Below, one piece after another: positions 49,601 to 61,600 of a stretch of 64,000 bases of DNA. Origin of the DNA: Tolypeutes matacus (Eukaryota; Chordata; Mammalia; Cingulata; Chlamyphoridae); contig JAKSZT010054570.1 in the NCBI GenBank assembly GCA_026826555.1, positions 878,292 to 942,291 of the forward strand, in the 5' to 3' direction. How positions within the stretch are numbered: position 1 is the stretch's first letter; each line of letters starts with the position of its first letter. A program made the translations under genes and the position numbers. A model generated the notes under the pieces. That model was not told the origin of the DNA and did not search any database. It worked only from the letters and a program-made list of their open reading frames with translations.

Positions 49601-52600
49601 AAAACAAATAGCAATTGTATGCTGAACTGACACACACATTTGGTGAGTTGTGGTTGAGAAAAAAGGGTTTCCAACAAATTTGGGGTGATATAATTGAGGA
49701 AAAAATTTCCTGTGGGCACTTTAGGGTAAGAAAAATTAGGTATCTTAATGTAGTCTTCCATATTTAAAGATGAGTTATGTTAATAAAATTTTACATTAAA
49801 AATACTGTCCTAATAATTTTTTAATAACCATATTATTGAGATAGAGATCACATACCATAAAATTAACCCTTTTCAAGTGTACAATTCAGTGGTTTTTAGT
49901 AGATTCACAGAGTTGTGAAAGCCTTATCATTTTCTAATTTCAAAACATTTTTGTCACACCCAAAAGAAATTCTGTACCCATCAGCAGTCACTCCTCCTTC
50001 CCCAATCCCACCTCTGGCAACCATGAATGTATTTTCTATTTCTATGAATTCATCTACTCTGAATATTTCTTATTAATGGAACCATATAATACATGATCTT
50101 TTGTGACTGGCACAATGTTTTTGAGATTTACCCATGCTGTATCACATATCAGTACTTCATTCCTTTTTATTGCTGGGTAATATTCCATTGTATGGATAGA
50201 CCACAGTTTGTTCATTCGTTCCCCAGTTGTTGGACACTTGGGTTGTATCTACTTTTTGGCTATTATGAATAAAACTGACATGAACATCCATGTACAGGTT
50301 TTTGTGTGTCTATATGCTGTCAATTCTCTTGGGTAAATACGTAGAAATAGATGTATTAATGACTTTTTTTTTAAGGTGGCACAGAGGATAGGAGTACTAC
50401 ATTTTATCTTGCTTGTTTTTGGTAAAAAGCACATGCTTCAGGGGAGCAGCTGTCTAAAGAGACTGGATTTGCCTGTCTTGAGAAGCAATTTCACCATCAA
50501 TATGCAGAGGTCCAGGTTAGTGGAAAGCAGTGAGATAAAGAGAGGCCCCCGTGCAGGTCACGGGTGAGACCTTGGCAAGATTTCAGAAGAAACCAGCAAG
50601 AGTGGATGGAGCACACTAGGGAAACTGTGGAAGGAGCGACAATTCTAGCTGAGCTCCAGTGTGGCCCTGGGCGGGGCCCGTGCCCGCCTGTCAGCCGGGA
50701 GCTGACCACTCCCAAAGGTGCTGGCTGCAGGAGCCTCCGAACAGCATTGTGGCTCAGACACGGAGGCTCTTTATAATCTTGGTATGATCAGTGGCATTGC
50801 CAGTTTTCTGGCCAACCAGGAGGCTGTTTGCTGTCCTTTAGCTTCTCCAGCCTTTGACTTTGCTCTAGAGTAAATGGAGCTTTGGGTCATAGTCTCTCCC
50901 TACAGTTTTTCTTCCCCAGGAGCTCTGAGCTTAGGGTCCCTTCTCCCTAACGGTGCTTATATCTGTCTTAGATTGGGGTTCCATAATAGACACTCATCCA
51001 CATACTAATTCCCCTCAGGCTGGCAAATAGCATCTTTTCCAAACTCAAGTGATTTTTAAAATTCATAGGATGGCAATAGAGTGGAGTAACTAAGCACAAG
51101 GAGCTGAGAGCAAGACTGCCACGGTCCAAAACCTGGCTCAACCACTTACAAGCTGTTGATATCAAGCAATCATTTTGCCTCTTAAGTCTCAGTTTCCTCT
51201 TCTGTAAGATGCTTAAAACAGTACCTGGCATATAGTCAATGCTTCAGAAGTGTTGGGTTTTATTTTAAAATATCACTTCAACTTTCAATAAGAATTTATA
51301 TTCAAATGCTGTGAAATACTGCTTTCCTAAGGTTTAAAAGAACACACTAGCTTCTGGCTTTTATCATTGGGAAACCCAGGATTGAAAAGATGCTAGAGAT
51401 GTTATCTAAGAATATTTCTTACCTTACATAACACTTCCATGGAATATTCTTCTATTTCTGCAATTAACAATAAATGCATTTAATTCACATCATTAAAAAT
51501 ATACCAACGAAAGGATCCTGGGATGGCTAATTTTACGTGTCAACTTGGCTAAGCTCTGGTGCCCAGTTGTTTGGTTAGATACCAGTTTAGATGTTGCCGT
51601 TAAGGTATTTTGTAGAGCTGATTAAGATCTACCATCAGTGAGTGTTAATTAAAGGAAACTGCCCTCAATGATGTGGGTGGGCCTCATCCAAGGCCTTATG
51701 AGCAAAACTGGGGTTTTCTGGAGAACATTCTGCTTCAAGAACTGCCACATCAACTCCAGATTGAGTGTCCAGCCTGCTGGCCTGCCTTCCAGATTTCAGG
51801 TATGCCCTACAACCTCATGAGCCAAACTCTTAAAACGAATATTTGTATGTATACATACAAAGATATACACATATGTATTTATATACATGTATATCTATCT
51901 CAGTCTATATTCATATACATACACATACATATACCGACATTTATCTCATTGATTCTATTCCCGGAGAACCCTCACTGATGAACTGGCTGATGCAGACCAC
52001 TTTGCCAAAAATGAAAACAAAAAATCTTATTAAACACTTAGGTGAGTTTCTTGGATGTTGGGACTGAGGCTTTCCTTTGTCTAAAATGCATCTGCATCAT
52101 CCAAGAAGCAGTGAGCAGTCACAGAGTTGTCATCAAAACATTTAGGGGAAAACCATGCAAGACATTCCTCTGACCTGCTTAGTAACCCGGTTGGTCCCTG
52201 AAAGACCCAGTCCAGGTCAGCTGGCTTCATACATGGTGTAAATATGGAGCCATACGTGGTGTAAATATGGAGGCAGCCTCTCAGAAAAGGCGGGGTGAGC
52301 AGGTGGCATGGCTCTCTAAGCTGCAGCTGCACCACTGAGACCTGCAGGGAGCAGGGATTCTGCCACACACCTTGGCAGCTTCGCGTGGCTGCCTCCACAC
52401 CCAAGGTTCTTAACACCTTTGGGCCGAGGACCCTTCTGAATGTTATAAGAACCGTGAAGTCTCTCCTCCAGGAAAATGCTCATGAGCACACGTGTGGTTC
52501 CTGAAGTCCATCCTTGGAGAGAATTCTCCTGGGATCCATGGCCTACGTCCCCACTGCCCTTGGGACACAGGCCTTTGAGTTTCATTCAGAGTGTGGGGAG

Positions 52601-55600
52601 CAGGAACATCTTTTGAGACAAAATTGCATAGATATGGGACCCTGAGGTAGAGGAGAGAGGTGAAGTCAGATTCTTTTCTCTCTAAAACCTTGAACTGTGC
52701 TTGCTCTGGCCTGGGATGAGAGGAAGTAGAATGCTCTTGGAGAGGTCACTTGACCAACAGGCCAGCAAGGGAGCTAACCCACCCAGAGGCGCAGACGACT
52801 CTCCATAGCCTTTCATGTCCAAAGCAAGTACCCGGTAGCCGGCCTGGGCTAGAGCAGGGATCTGGAAAACAAACAATTCAGGCACAGACTAGTGTGGTCC
52901 AATCAGTCCTTGGCTGGCAGGCCCTCTTGGCCACCCTCTGTCCCTCTGTGCCTGTAAATGGCTCAATCCAAAGTGCCCCCTGACACAACCTCACTGTGAG
53001 GCTGGAATGTGTAGAACTATCTGGACAGGCCTGCCAAGGATGGTGATGAGGTTTGTGCACTGCATAATATGCCACATCAAAGAGAGTACCCAGCTTACCA
53101 AAAACCTTGTGGGCTTTTATATTTATTACAAAGATCTCCCAGCAGGCGGCTGCCATTTTCTAATCTGCAAAGGCGTTGTATGGGCTAGGATCGCCTTGAG
53201 GTTCAGAGAGATCCTGTACCTCATTATTTCTGAGCTGTCTTGGTCATGTTTTGGAGACAATGCTCCACTCTCAAGTTTCAACTTCTTAAGTTTCTGAAGG
53301 ACACAACAGGTTGAACTGTGCCATCTACACTTTCCCCTCACCTCTCCCTGACCGAGGAGTACCTTCCCCCAGTTTTCCTTACCTGGCATCTCCAAGAGAA
53401 CCAGCTCTCGGGAAATCCATGGCAGAGGCACACCACAGGGCCAGAGCCCAGCTCAACGAAGTGCAGACGGACCCCAGGCTGTAGGAGAGGGAGGTGAGCA
53501 AGAGCTGATGATCAGCCATCAAGAGCCCCTGCTGCTCTTCGAAGGTGGCTACGGGTCTTTTGTAGCCCAACTTTCTAAGCTGAAGACCCCAATGTTGGAT
53601 AAAGATGGCTGAGAAGAGACACCTGGCTAAAACTGTGCAACGAAAAAGGTAGCTTTCATTGAAACAGAAGAAGCTGCAACAGAAGATTATGATGTTGGGG
53701 AAAACAGAAGCAAAAACAAATCTTGACCTTCTTCTCTAAAAGCCATCTGAGGTGGTTTGGAGCTGTATGTAACCCCATAAAAACATGCTCTTAAATCCCA
53801 TCCATTCCTGTGAGTGTGAACCTATTGTAAGTAGGACCTTTTGATGAGGTTACTTCAGTTAAGAAGGTTGTAGCCACCTCAGTCAGGATGGCTCTTAATC
53901 CTATTACTGGCGTCCCTTACAAGGGGAGTGAAAGTCAGACAGAGAGAGAGAGCCACAGAGGGAGCAGCTGGAAGCTGAAAGCAATGGAACCTGGAGGACA
54001 AGGGAGAGGCCAGGAGAGGTCGCCATGTTCATTGCCATGTGACAAAAGGCCAAACGAAGGACCCCAGAACAATGGTCTTGAGGAAGAAAACATCGCCTTG
54101 ATGACACCTTGATTTGGACTTTCTTTTAGCCTCAAAGCCAGAAGTTGGAAACGGATGTGGCTCAAGAGGTTTGGTGTCCGTCTACCATGTGGAGGGACTG
54201 GGGTTCGATCCCCGGGACCTCCCGGTAAAAAAAGGGAAGGAAAAAAAAAAACAAAAAAACCAGAAGTTAATAAGTTCCCATTGTTTAACCCAACCCATTT
54301 CATGGTATTTGCTTGAGCAGCCCTGGAAATTAAAACACCATCATACTCACAGAATTTCTGGTGCTGTCTGATACATTCACTTTCAATATTTTGAACTGGG
54401 GACTGATTTTGTGCACAGCATAATGCTCATGTGACTGCACTGAATACCATGAGCATTTCCTTAAAAGCTGTTCTACCTCCTAAATGTGTCATTTTTTCAA
54501 GTTTTGCTCAACTTCTAGGGCTACATGGGAATGGCAGAGTGTCACCAGTGTGTGTGTGGTCCTCTCTTTTTCCTGGCACATGGTGAGATTTGCAGTTGGT
54601 GCAACCATGTGACTGACTTCTGGCCAGTGGAATATGAGCAGGATGTGTGCTACTGCCAGAGTCTCTAGAAACAACCCATGCTCGATCCTCCCTCTTTTTT
54701 CCTATCTCCAGCTGAATGGATTGGACCTTGAGGAAGAAGGAAGCAGCAGAGAGAAGGAGCCTGGATGCTTGAATGACTATGTGGCGAGAGACCTCTACTG
54801 ACCTGCATTAGAGTGAGCTGCAAGCAGGAAACAAACTTTGGGTTAAGCCTTTGACAGTTTGGGCTTAGCCTAGCCTTACTAATACAGTGGGGTCTCAGCA
54901 TAAAGACTAAAACAATATATAATCAAAGTGCCATATTTTTCTGCAAAACACGTTTATCCAACTGTATAACGAAAATGAATGATAAGAATCACATTACAGA
55001 ACTTGGGACAATTCCATTTGGCCATATCTAAGACTATTCCAAGCTGGCATTCTAAACTGGAAGTTTCATTCATGATTCACACCAGGCTACTTTGCTCACG
55101 GAACCAGTAGGTTGAAATTTCACAAACCCTTCCACAGATCACAATCTGTTTATCGGAATACATTCTATAGTCTTCCCTTTAGTGCTTGGCAAAACTTAAC
55201 TTTAAGTTCTATGCTGCTTATATTGAAAAATGTTATAGGGCTTATGTCCAATCAGATATTTCTAATCAGCATCTGTTCTAATATGGATCCTAAATAAAAG
55301 GTCTGCTCTTGATGTTTCAGATTTGACTCAGACAAGTAGCTCAGCAAATGTATATACTTTACCTTCCTTTAAACTATATATTAATACATGTACTGTAAAG
55401 CCAGCAAATGGGAAAGATCTATTACCAATCCAGTTTGGGTTGAATTAGGATTCCATGTGCTGGCAAAGTAGCTGGAGATCAATACAACTGTAACCTAAAA
55501 TCCTGGGCTCAGCTGGGGTTCCCCAAAGGTGTGCTGCCCCAGCTCTTAAATGTGGAGAGGGGCAGAGGGGTGGCAGAGCAGTTCTGATCAAACTGCCTCA

Positions 55601-58600
55601 AGGACAAACGAGAATGGATTGAGAACCGCTGGATATACAAGCACAAATGGGATGGCTCCACGAACCCTTTCTGTAATGGATTAGATTTACCAGCCACTGG
55701 TAAAGAATGCCTCACTCCCCATCGCTCCCAGAGAGGAGAGGGCTGAAGAGGCTTCACTAAAAGTACATCCACAAGAATGGACTGTGGTTACCAGAACAAA
55801 TACGAGAACATTCTCTAATGAACTATAACAAATAAATAATACTAATACAGGGTGTTAATAATCGGGTGGGTTGGGGGGAAATACACCAAATGCATGATAT
55901 GGGCTATAGTTTGTAGCAATATTTTGACAATGCTCTTTCATAGTTTGTCACAAATGGTTTACAACAAACAAGGTGCTGGTGGTGGGGTGATGTAGGGGAG
56001 CCCTGTATAACGTAATGCATATTTGTTTTGTAAGTTCACAACTTTTACGATATACTTGTTGTTTATGTATGTTCATGCATGAATGATATACGTCAATAAA
56101 ATTTTTCTAAATGAAAAAAAAAGTTCATCCACATAGGACCATACAACACAAACAGTGAACCCTATTGTAAATGATGGACTATAGTTAATAGCACAATTAT
56201 AAAAATATTCTTTCATGAATGGTAACAAATGTACCACACTAATGCAAGGTATTATTAATTGGGAGGTATAGGGGAACTCTGTATTTCAGGCATAGATTTT
56301 TCTGTAAACCTACCACTTTTCTAATAAAAAAAAAAAAAGTAAAGGGAAAAAAAAGTTCACCCACATTAGAAATACCCAGAATTATAGGAAAACCCATAGT
56401 TATGCTGACCAAGAGCTTTCAGTACCAGAAAAACTCGTACTATCAAAAATCCCGGTCCACTTTATAGTATTTCCTGAGCTTACCTGCCGGCATTTATGGT
56501 TGCTGCCTCTACCCTCCCGGAACCCACTCTGAGCATTTCTGGACACCACTATTAAGCACGAATCTGATTCTGTGATGTAATATAACAGCACTAGACCGTG
56601 ACATCTCTGAGGTCCACTTATTTAGTATTTCTCGCCGTGCTCAGCAAAAAGCATATAATCAATAAATATCTGTGGGGTTATGCTCCAGGGCAGCAAGTCT
56701 TCCCCACGGGTTTCCAAGGCCAGTACACCCCAGGTCCCCAGCTATGGTTCATTAACTATCATCGCTGGGGGCTCAGGTGTCAGGTCCTGTGCCCAGTGGT
56801 CTACATATAGTATTTCATTCAATCTTTACCAGAACAACCTTGTGATGAAATGATTACCAACACGCCATTATAAAGCTGTGGACAGTGAGGCCACAGTGGA
56901 TGAGGAACTTGGTCCTCAGTTTCATCTTAGTAAGCGGCAAAGCCAGGGTTCAAACGAGGCCTATCTGACGCCAAAGCCAGTCCTCTTAACCATGCAACCG
57001 TCCTGCCCTGAGTTGCCTGTGAGCAGGCCCGTGCCTTTAGGTCAGTCCCGAAAGTGAAGCAGAGGAGACCTTCTAAAGCACTCCTCTTTGTGAGCCTGGA
57101 GGTGGGAGCTCCTCAGCCTCCTCTGCACATGGCCTTGTCCTTTTACCTCTCTACATCCTCACTTTGTGTTCTTCGAGGGCAGGTCCGACTTGCTCATCAC
57201 TGCATTCCTAGTACCTGGTCTGTGCCTGATACAAAGTGAGCGCTTAATATCTGTTGAATGGAAAAAAATATTCTCCCCAGAACACACACTAGCCCCTCAC
57301 ATGCTTTAGCTACCCAAGGTCCCTGTGGGCCTGTTGTTCCGGAGAGGTCTGACAACACTGGTCACCTTGCTTTCACATATCTGATGCAGGGTCCATGTCT
57401 TCTATCGATTTCTGAGGAATGATACTTGTATGGGAAATGCTATTTCCCTTTAAAGATGGATGTTCAACCAACCTTAATATTTAACAAAAGTCTCTGCTGG
57501 TCACTTTAGATGGCCTGGCCTGAGTGCTCAGCTGACCCAGAGTACTCACCTTTATCGGCACATACCCATGGCTGACGTCGCTTGGCTTACATGGGGTTGG
57601 CCGAGGGGCTGCAGCACTGAGAAGCTAAAAGTACAAAAGGCACAGTGAGAGAGATGGCTGCAGCTTCCACGAGCATTCCCTGAGAAACTCTCAGAGTGAG
57701 TTTATAAAACTCCAAAGCACTGGCATCAGAAAAGGTCTCAGAGATCTTCTTTGGCTACTACCTCCTGATTCGTACTGATGACCGACCAACCCATCTCCCT
57801 TTCCTCTTGGGTAGAGAACCACACTCCATTTCCCAGCCTTCCTATCAGTCTGATGAAGTCAGATGACCAAGTCACATGACTAGTTCTGGCCAATGAATGC
57901 AAACAGAAGAGTGTGGCCTTCCACGCCTGGCCTTTAAAACCTCCCATGATTCTCTACTCTCTCTTTTCCTCCATCTCTTTTCCCCTATGTCTGATGTGAC
58001 CCAGGAAACCAAGTGTAGAAGATGACAGGTCTTCCATCAACCTGGGTCCCGGAATGGCTGTGAGAAGCAAAGCCTCTCACCACCACCAATTAAACTTCAC
58101 ATAAGCAAGACATAAATCTCACTTGTTCTAAAACCACTGAGATTTTCGACTCCAAGTAATATAATTCTTCTCTACAGTCATTCCTCATGAGGCTGCCATT
58201 CTAGCATTTCATAGCTCTTTTGAAAGGTTTCTCCTTCAAGTCACCCAGAATCTAACTTGCTGTGTCTTCCACCTGCAGGTCCCAGCTCTAGCCTCTGGAG
58301 TCACCCCTCTTTTTATGATATCTAGGTAGACAGGAAAATTTCTGAACAACAAATCCTTAAGGCTTCCTTAACTTACTGGTTTCAGTTTTCCTGAGGCAGA
58401 AATAACCAAGCCCAGAATGCTGAGCACCCATCAGTAAACATTTTATTACCACCAAAACTGGACCTTTGCATGACTCCTACTGCTATTAATAGATTCCTTA
58501 TCTTTAGTCCTGAAGGTGCTAAGAAGGAAATGGCTCTCTTCAGCTACCCAGTTTTCTGACCTGTAAAATGGGGAAAGTAAACTACGAAATCCACCTCCCT

Positions 58601-61600
58601 TTCAAACACAGGAGAGTGTGCTTGTGCAGCTTCAGAAGGGGGGAAAGAAGGCAAGTGCCCCCATCCCTGTGGTATCAAAGAGGACCCAGGGTGTGTCACA
58701 GGGGCTCCACATGTGGGGGAGGAGGGACAGCTTGGGACCCCCTGTTAGCCAGGAACCCCTTCTGGTCAAAGGGAGCCAATGGATGTGGTCAAGGACCAGT
58801 GGCCCTTGAGGCCCTTCTGCTGATGTGTCCCCAGCTTCCTAGGTCAGGTACCAAGGGATGTTCCACAGCTTCCAGGGGGCAAAGCATCCCTCATGGGAGG
58901 TAGAGGGTGCTGGTTTCTACTCTAATGAATCTCCTGTATGTTCATACAGTTTACATAGCGCCCTATGGCCCTCCTGTGAGATGAGAAACGCATTTTCCTC
59001 TTTTTCAAAAGGGGAGATTTTCGTTTTTCCTCTTATGTCCCCATAGCACTTAGAGGAAGAGCAGTGGAATAAGGTTTACTTTCCCTGTTTTAGAGGCCAG
59101 GTATCAAGACCTACCCCGATTTTACAGATCAGTTATCTGTGGCACAGTTGTGACAAGGTGATGACACTAGTAAGTGGGAGAGACGGACAAACGTGGACGT
59201 TGTGATTCTGAGTCCAGGGTGCTTTCCTCTCTGCTGTGGGAGATGTCGAGGCTTTCAGAATGACAAATTAAGCTTGGGCAAGATGCTTGAAGATTGTGAA
59301 GTCACTCGATGTACATTTTAATTTGTTTATTAAAAACAAAAAGTAACTCGTTCCCCTTGGGGAAACAGCTGTGAAGACTTGGCATCCCGTGAGCTCAAAA
59401 GCACCGACAGGCTCCTTTCTCTCTGCTCTCCTGTTGTGCTGACATTAGCCAAGGCCTTTCAGCCCCTGGAAAAGGGTTACATAGCTCTGTCCCCCTGGAC
59501 TCCACTGAGATCATGTTCATCTTAGATAAACTCAAAACAATGAGGGGCCTTGGCGCAGGAGGAGTAGGCTAATGTCCTGGCAGCCCCATCCTCCTCTGAT
59601 GGGCACTGTTTACTTAGAAGGCTTCCTTCTGGATGGCCAAGAGGGTGTGAACCAAAGTAGAACTGAAACTATATGGCCAGTGGGCTATATCCTTTACCCC
59701 ACGGGACATATCTAGCAGCTAAATTCTCTACATTTACTTGAAAAACAAGGTCGGGATGGCCTGGAAAGCCCTGACTCTTTTCTGGGCTCCCTTGACTTTT
59801 GGCACCAAGCCTCGTATAAATTCCTGGTCTCAGAACTTCCATTTCCCTGATAGCTGACTGCAAGGAAAGAAACTACCCTGCAAATTTTCATCAGGGACAT
59901 CATGCTGATTTCATGATGTGATGACACCTGCATCTGAGAGGCGCCCTGGGGGTTCACTGAGCAACAAATTCCACGAACCCACTGGGTTATCCTCTCCCTT
60001 ATTTTGTCTCTGGCCTGCACAAGCTACAGATGGGTTACAGGAAATCTGGCTCACCTGCATCCCAGTGACCTTCTCCAGTTCTCTCAGGGCTGTGTCAGTG
60101 TCTCGGACAAGGATGGTGGCCATGCCCAAGTCCCGAGCCGGCTTCAGGTTAGCCCCGATGTCATCTAAGAATACCACCTGAAGCCAAAATAGCATGCACA
60201 CTCGTGTCAGGGGTTCAATTGTGTCTCCTCCCCCCCAAAAAAGACGATGTTGAAGTCTTTATCCCCAGAACGTCACAAAACAGCCTTGTGACATGTTGAT
60301 TTCAGACTTCCACCATCCAGAACTGTAAGACAATAAATTACTGTTGCTTTAAGCCGCCCCATTTGGGATACTTTATTATGGCAGCCTTAGGAAACCAAGA
60401 CAACTAGCATTACGTACATGAAAGAAAAACTCGTGCCTAAGAAACACGTTAAAATGCCAACTGTGGTTATTTTATGATGATGCAATTAATAATTCTTTTT
60501 CCCTCAATGTAATCATTTACTTCTAAAATTAAAAACATGACTCCGTTTTTAAACATGTAAACACTGATAAATATACATGCCCTCACATGCCCTTATTTAT
60601 TTCAGCCTGAATTCTGATTAAGAGAGGACATAAACTTGTCAAGATAACATTAAAATTTATCTGGAAAAATCAACATTGTGAGTAGACAAAAATAAATGTC
60701 TTGAAAAGAACAGCAATGAAGACAAATAAAACAAATTCTGCAACTATAAAAGGTAGAAAAGTATGGTCCTAGAAAAGAAATAGGGGGGTGGATGTGGCTC
60801 AAATGGTTAGGCATCCGTTTCCCATATGGAGGAACCTGGGTTTAATCCCCAGGACCTCCCAGTAAAAATAAAAAAAAATAAAAAAATAAAAATGGGCATA
60901 TTAATGAAATAGAATGTTCATAAATAGACTCAAACACAAATCAGAATTTAGTTTATGATAAAGGTATCATGTCTGATCAGTATGAAAGAAGATTATTTAA
61001 TAAATGGTGCTGGTATGACTGATTAACTGTTTGGGGGCAAAAATGGATCCTTACTGCACACCTAGCCTGAAAATAAATTACACCTGAAGGAAGGAAGGAA
61101 GGAATGAGGGAAGGAGGGAAGGAAGGAAAACAGATCCTGAAAGCATGGGTGGATTTATTTGTAATCCTAGACTAGGACAAGCCTAGAATTCTAAGCAGCT
61201 CTTCTGATCCACAATCCATAAATGAAAAGATTGATGTGCAGTTTATTTCATGAATCCCCAAAAGAGAAAGACTATGTTTGTAAACCGATCTATTCCTTTG
61301 ATTGCATTAAATTCAGCTGAGATGTCTTTGATTAGATTTTATGTTCCGATTAGGGCATGATTTTGATTTGATTACATCAGAGGGTGTGACTTAGGTTGAG
61401 TCCCCGCCCCCTAGCTGAGTTTAATATAAACAGACACTCACAGGGACAGACAAACACAAAAAGACATACAGAAGAGAGAATTTTGTCATTTTTGATCCTG
61501 CCATGTGACAGAAAGGAAAAGGCTCAAACAGCTAAAGCCCTGGGGAGAGATGGACCATTTGTCTGATAGCTTACAGCTGACCTTGGGAAGTGAGCTGAGA

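Larger units (their letters stand above)
46517..51422. other. EPHX2 intron 9
   Basis: MIR at about 47090-47290 and an antisense L1 at 49805-50355. Nothing else recognised in 47300-49800. Confidence 0.6.
53479..57549. other. EPHX2 intron 6
   Basis: Holds an LTR split by a DAS SINE, further LTR-like text near 54510-54890, two L1 3' ends, a MIR near 56780-57000 and an L2 end near 57130-57265. Confidence 0.6.
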
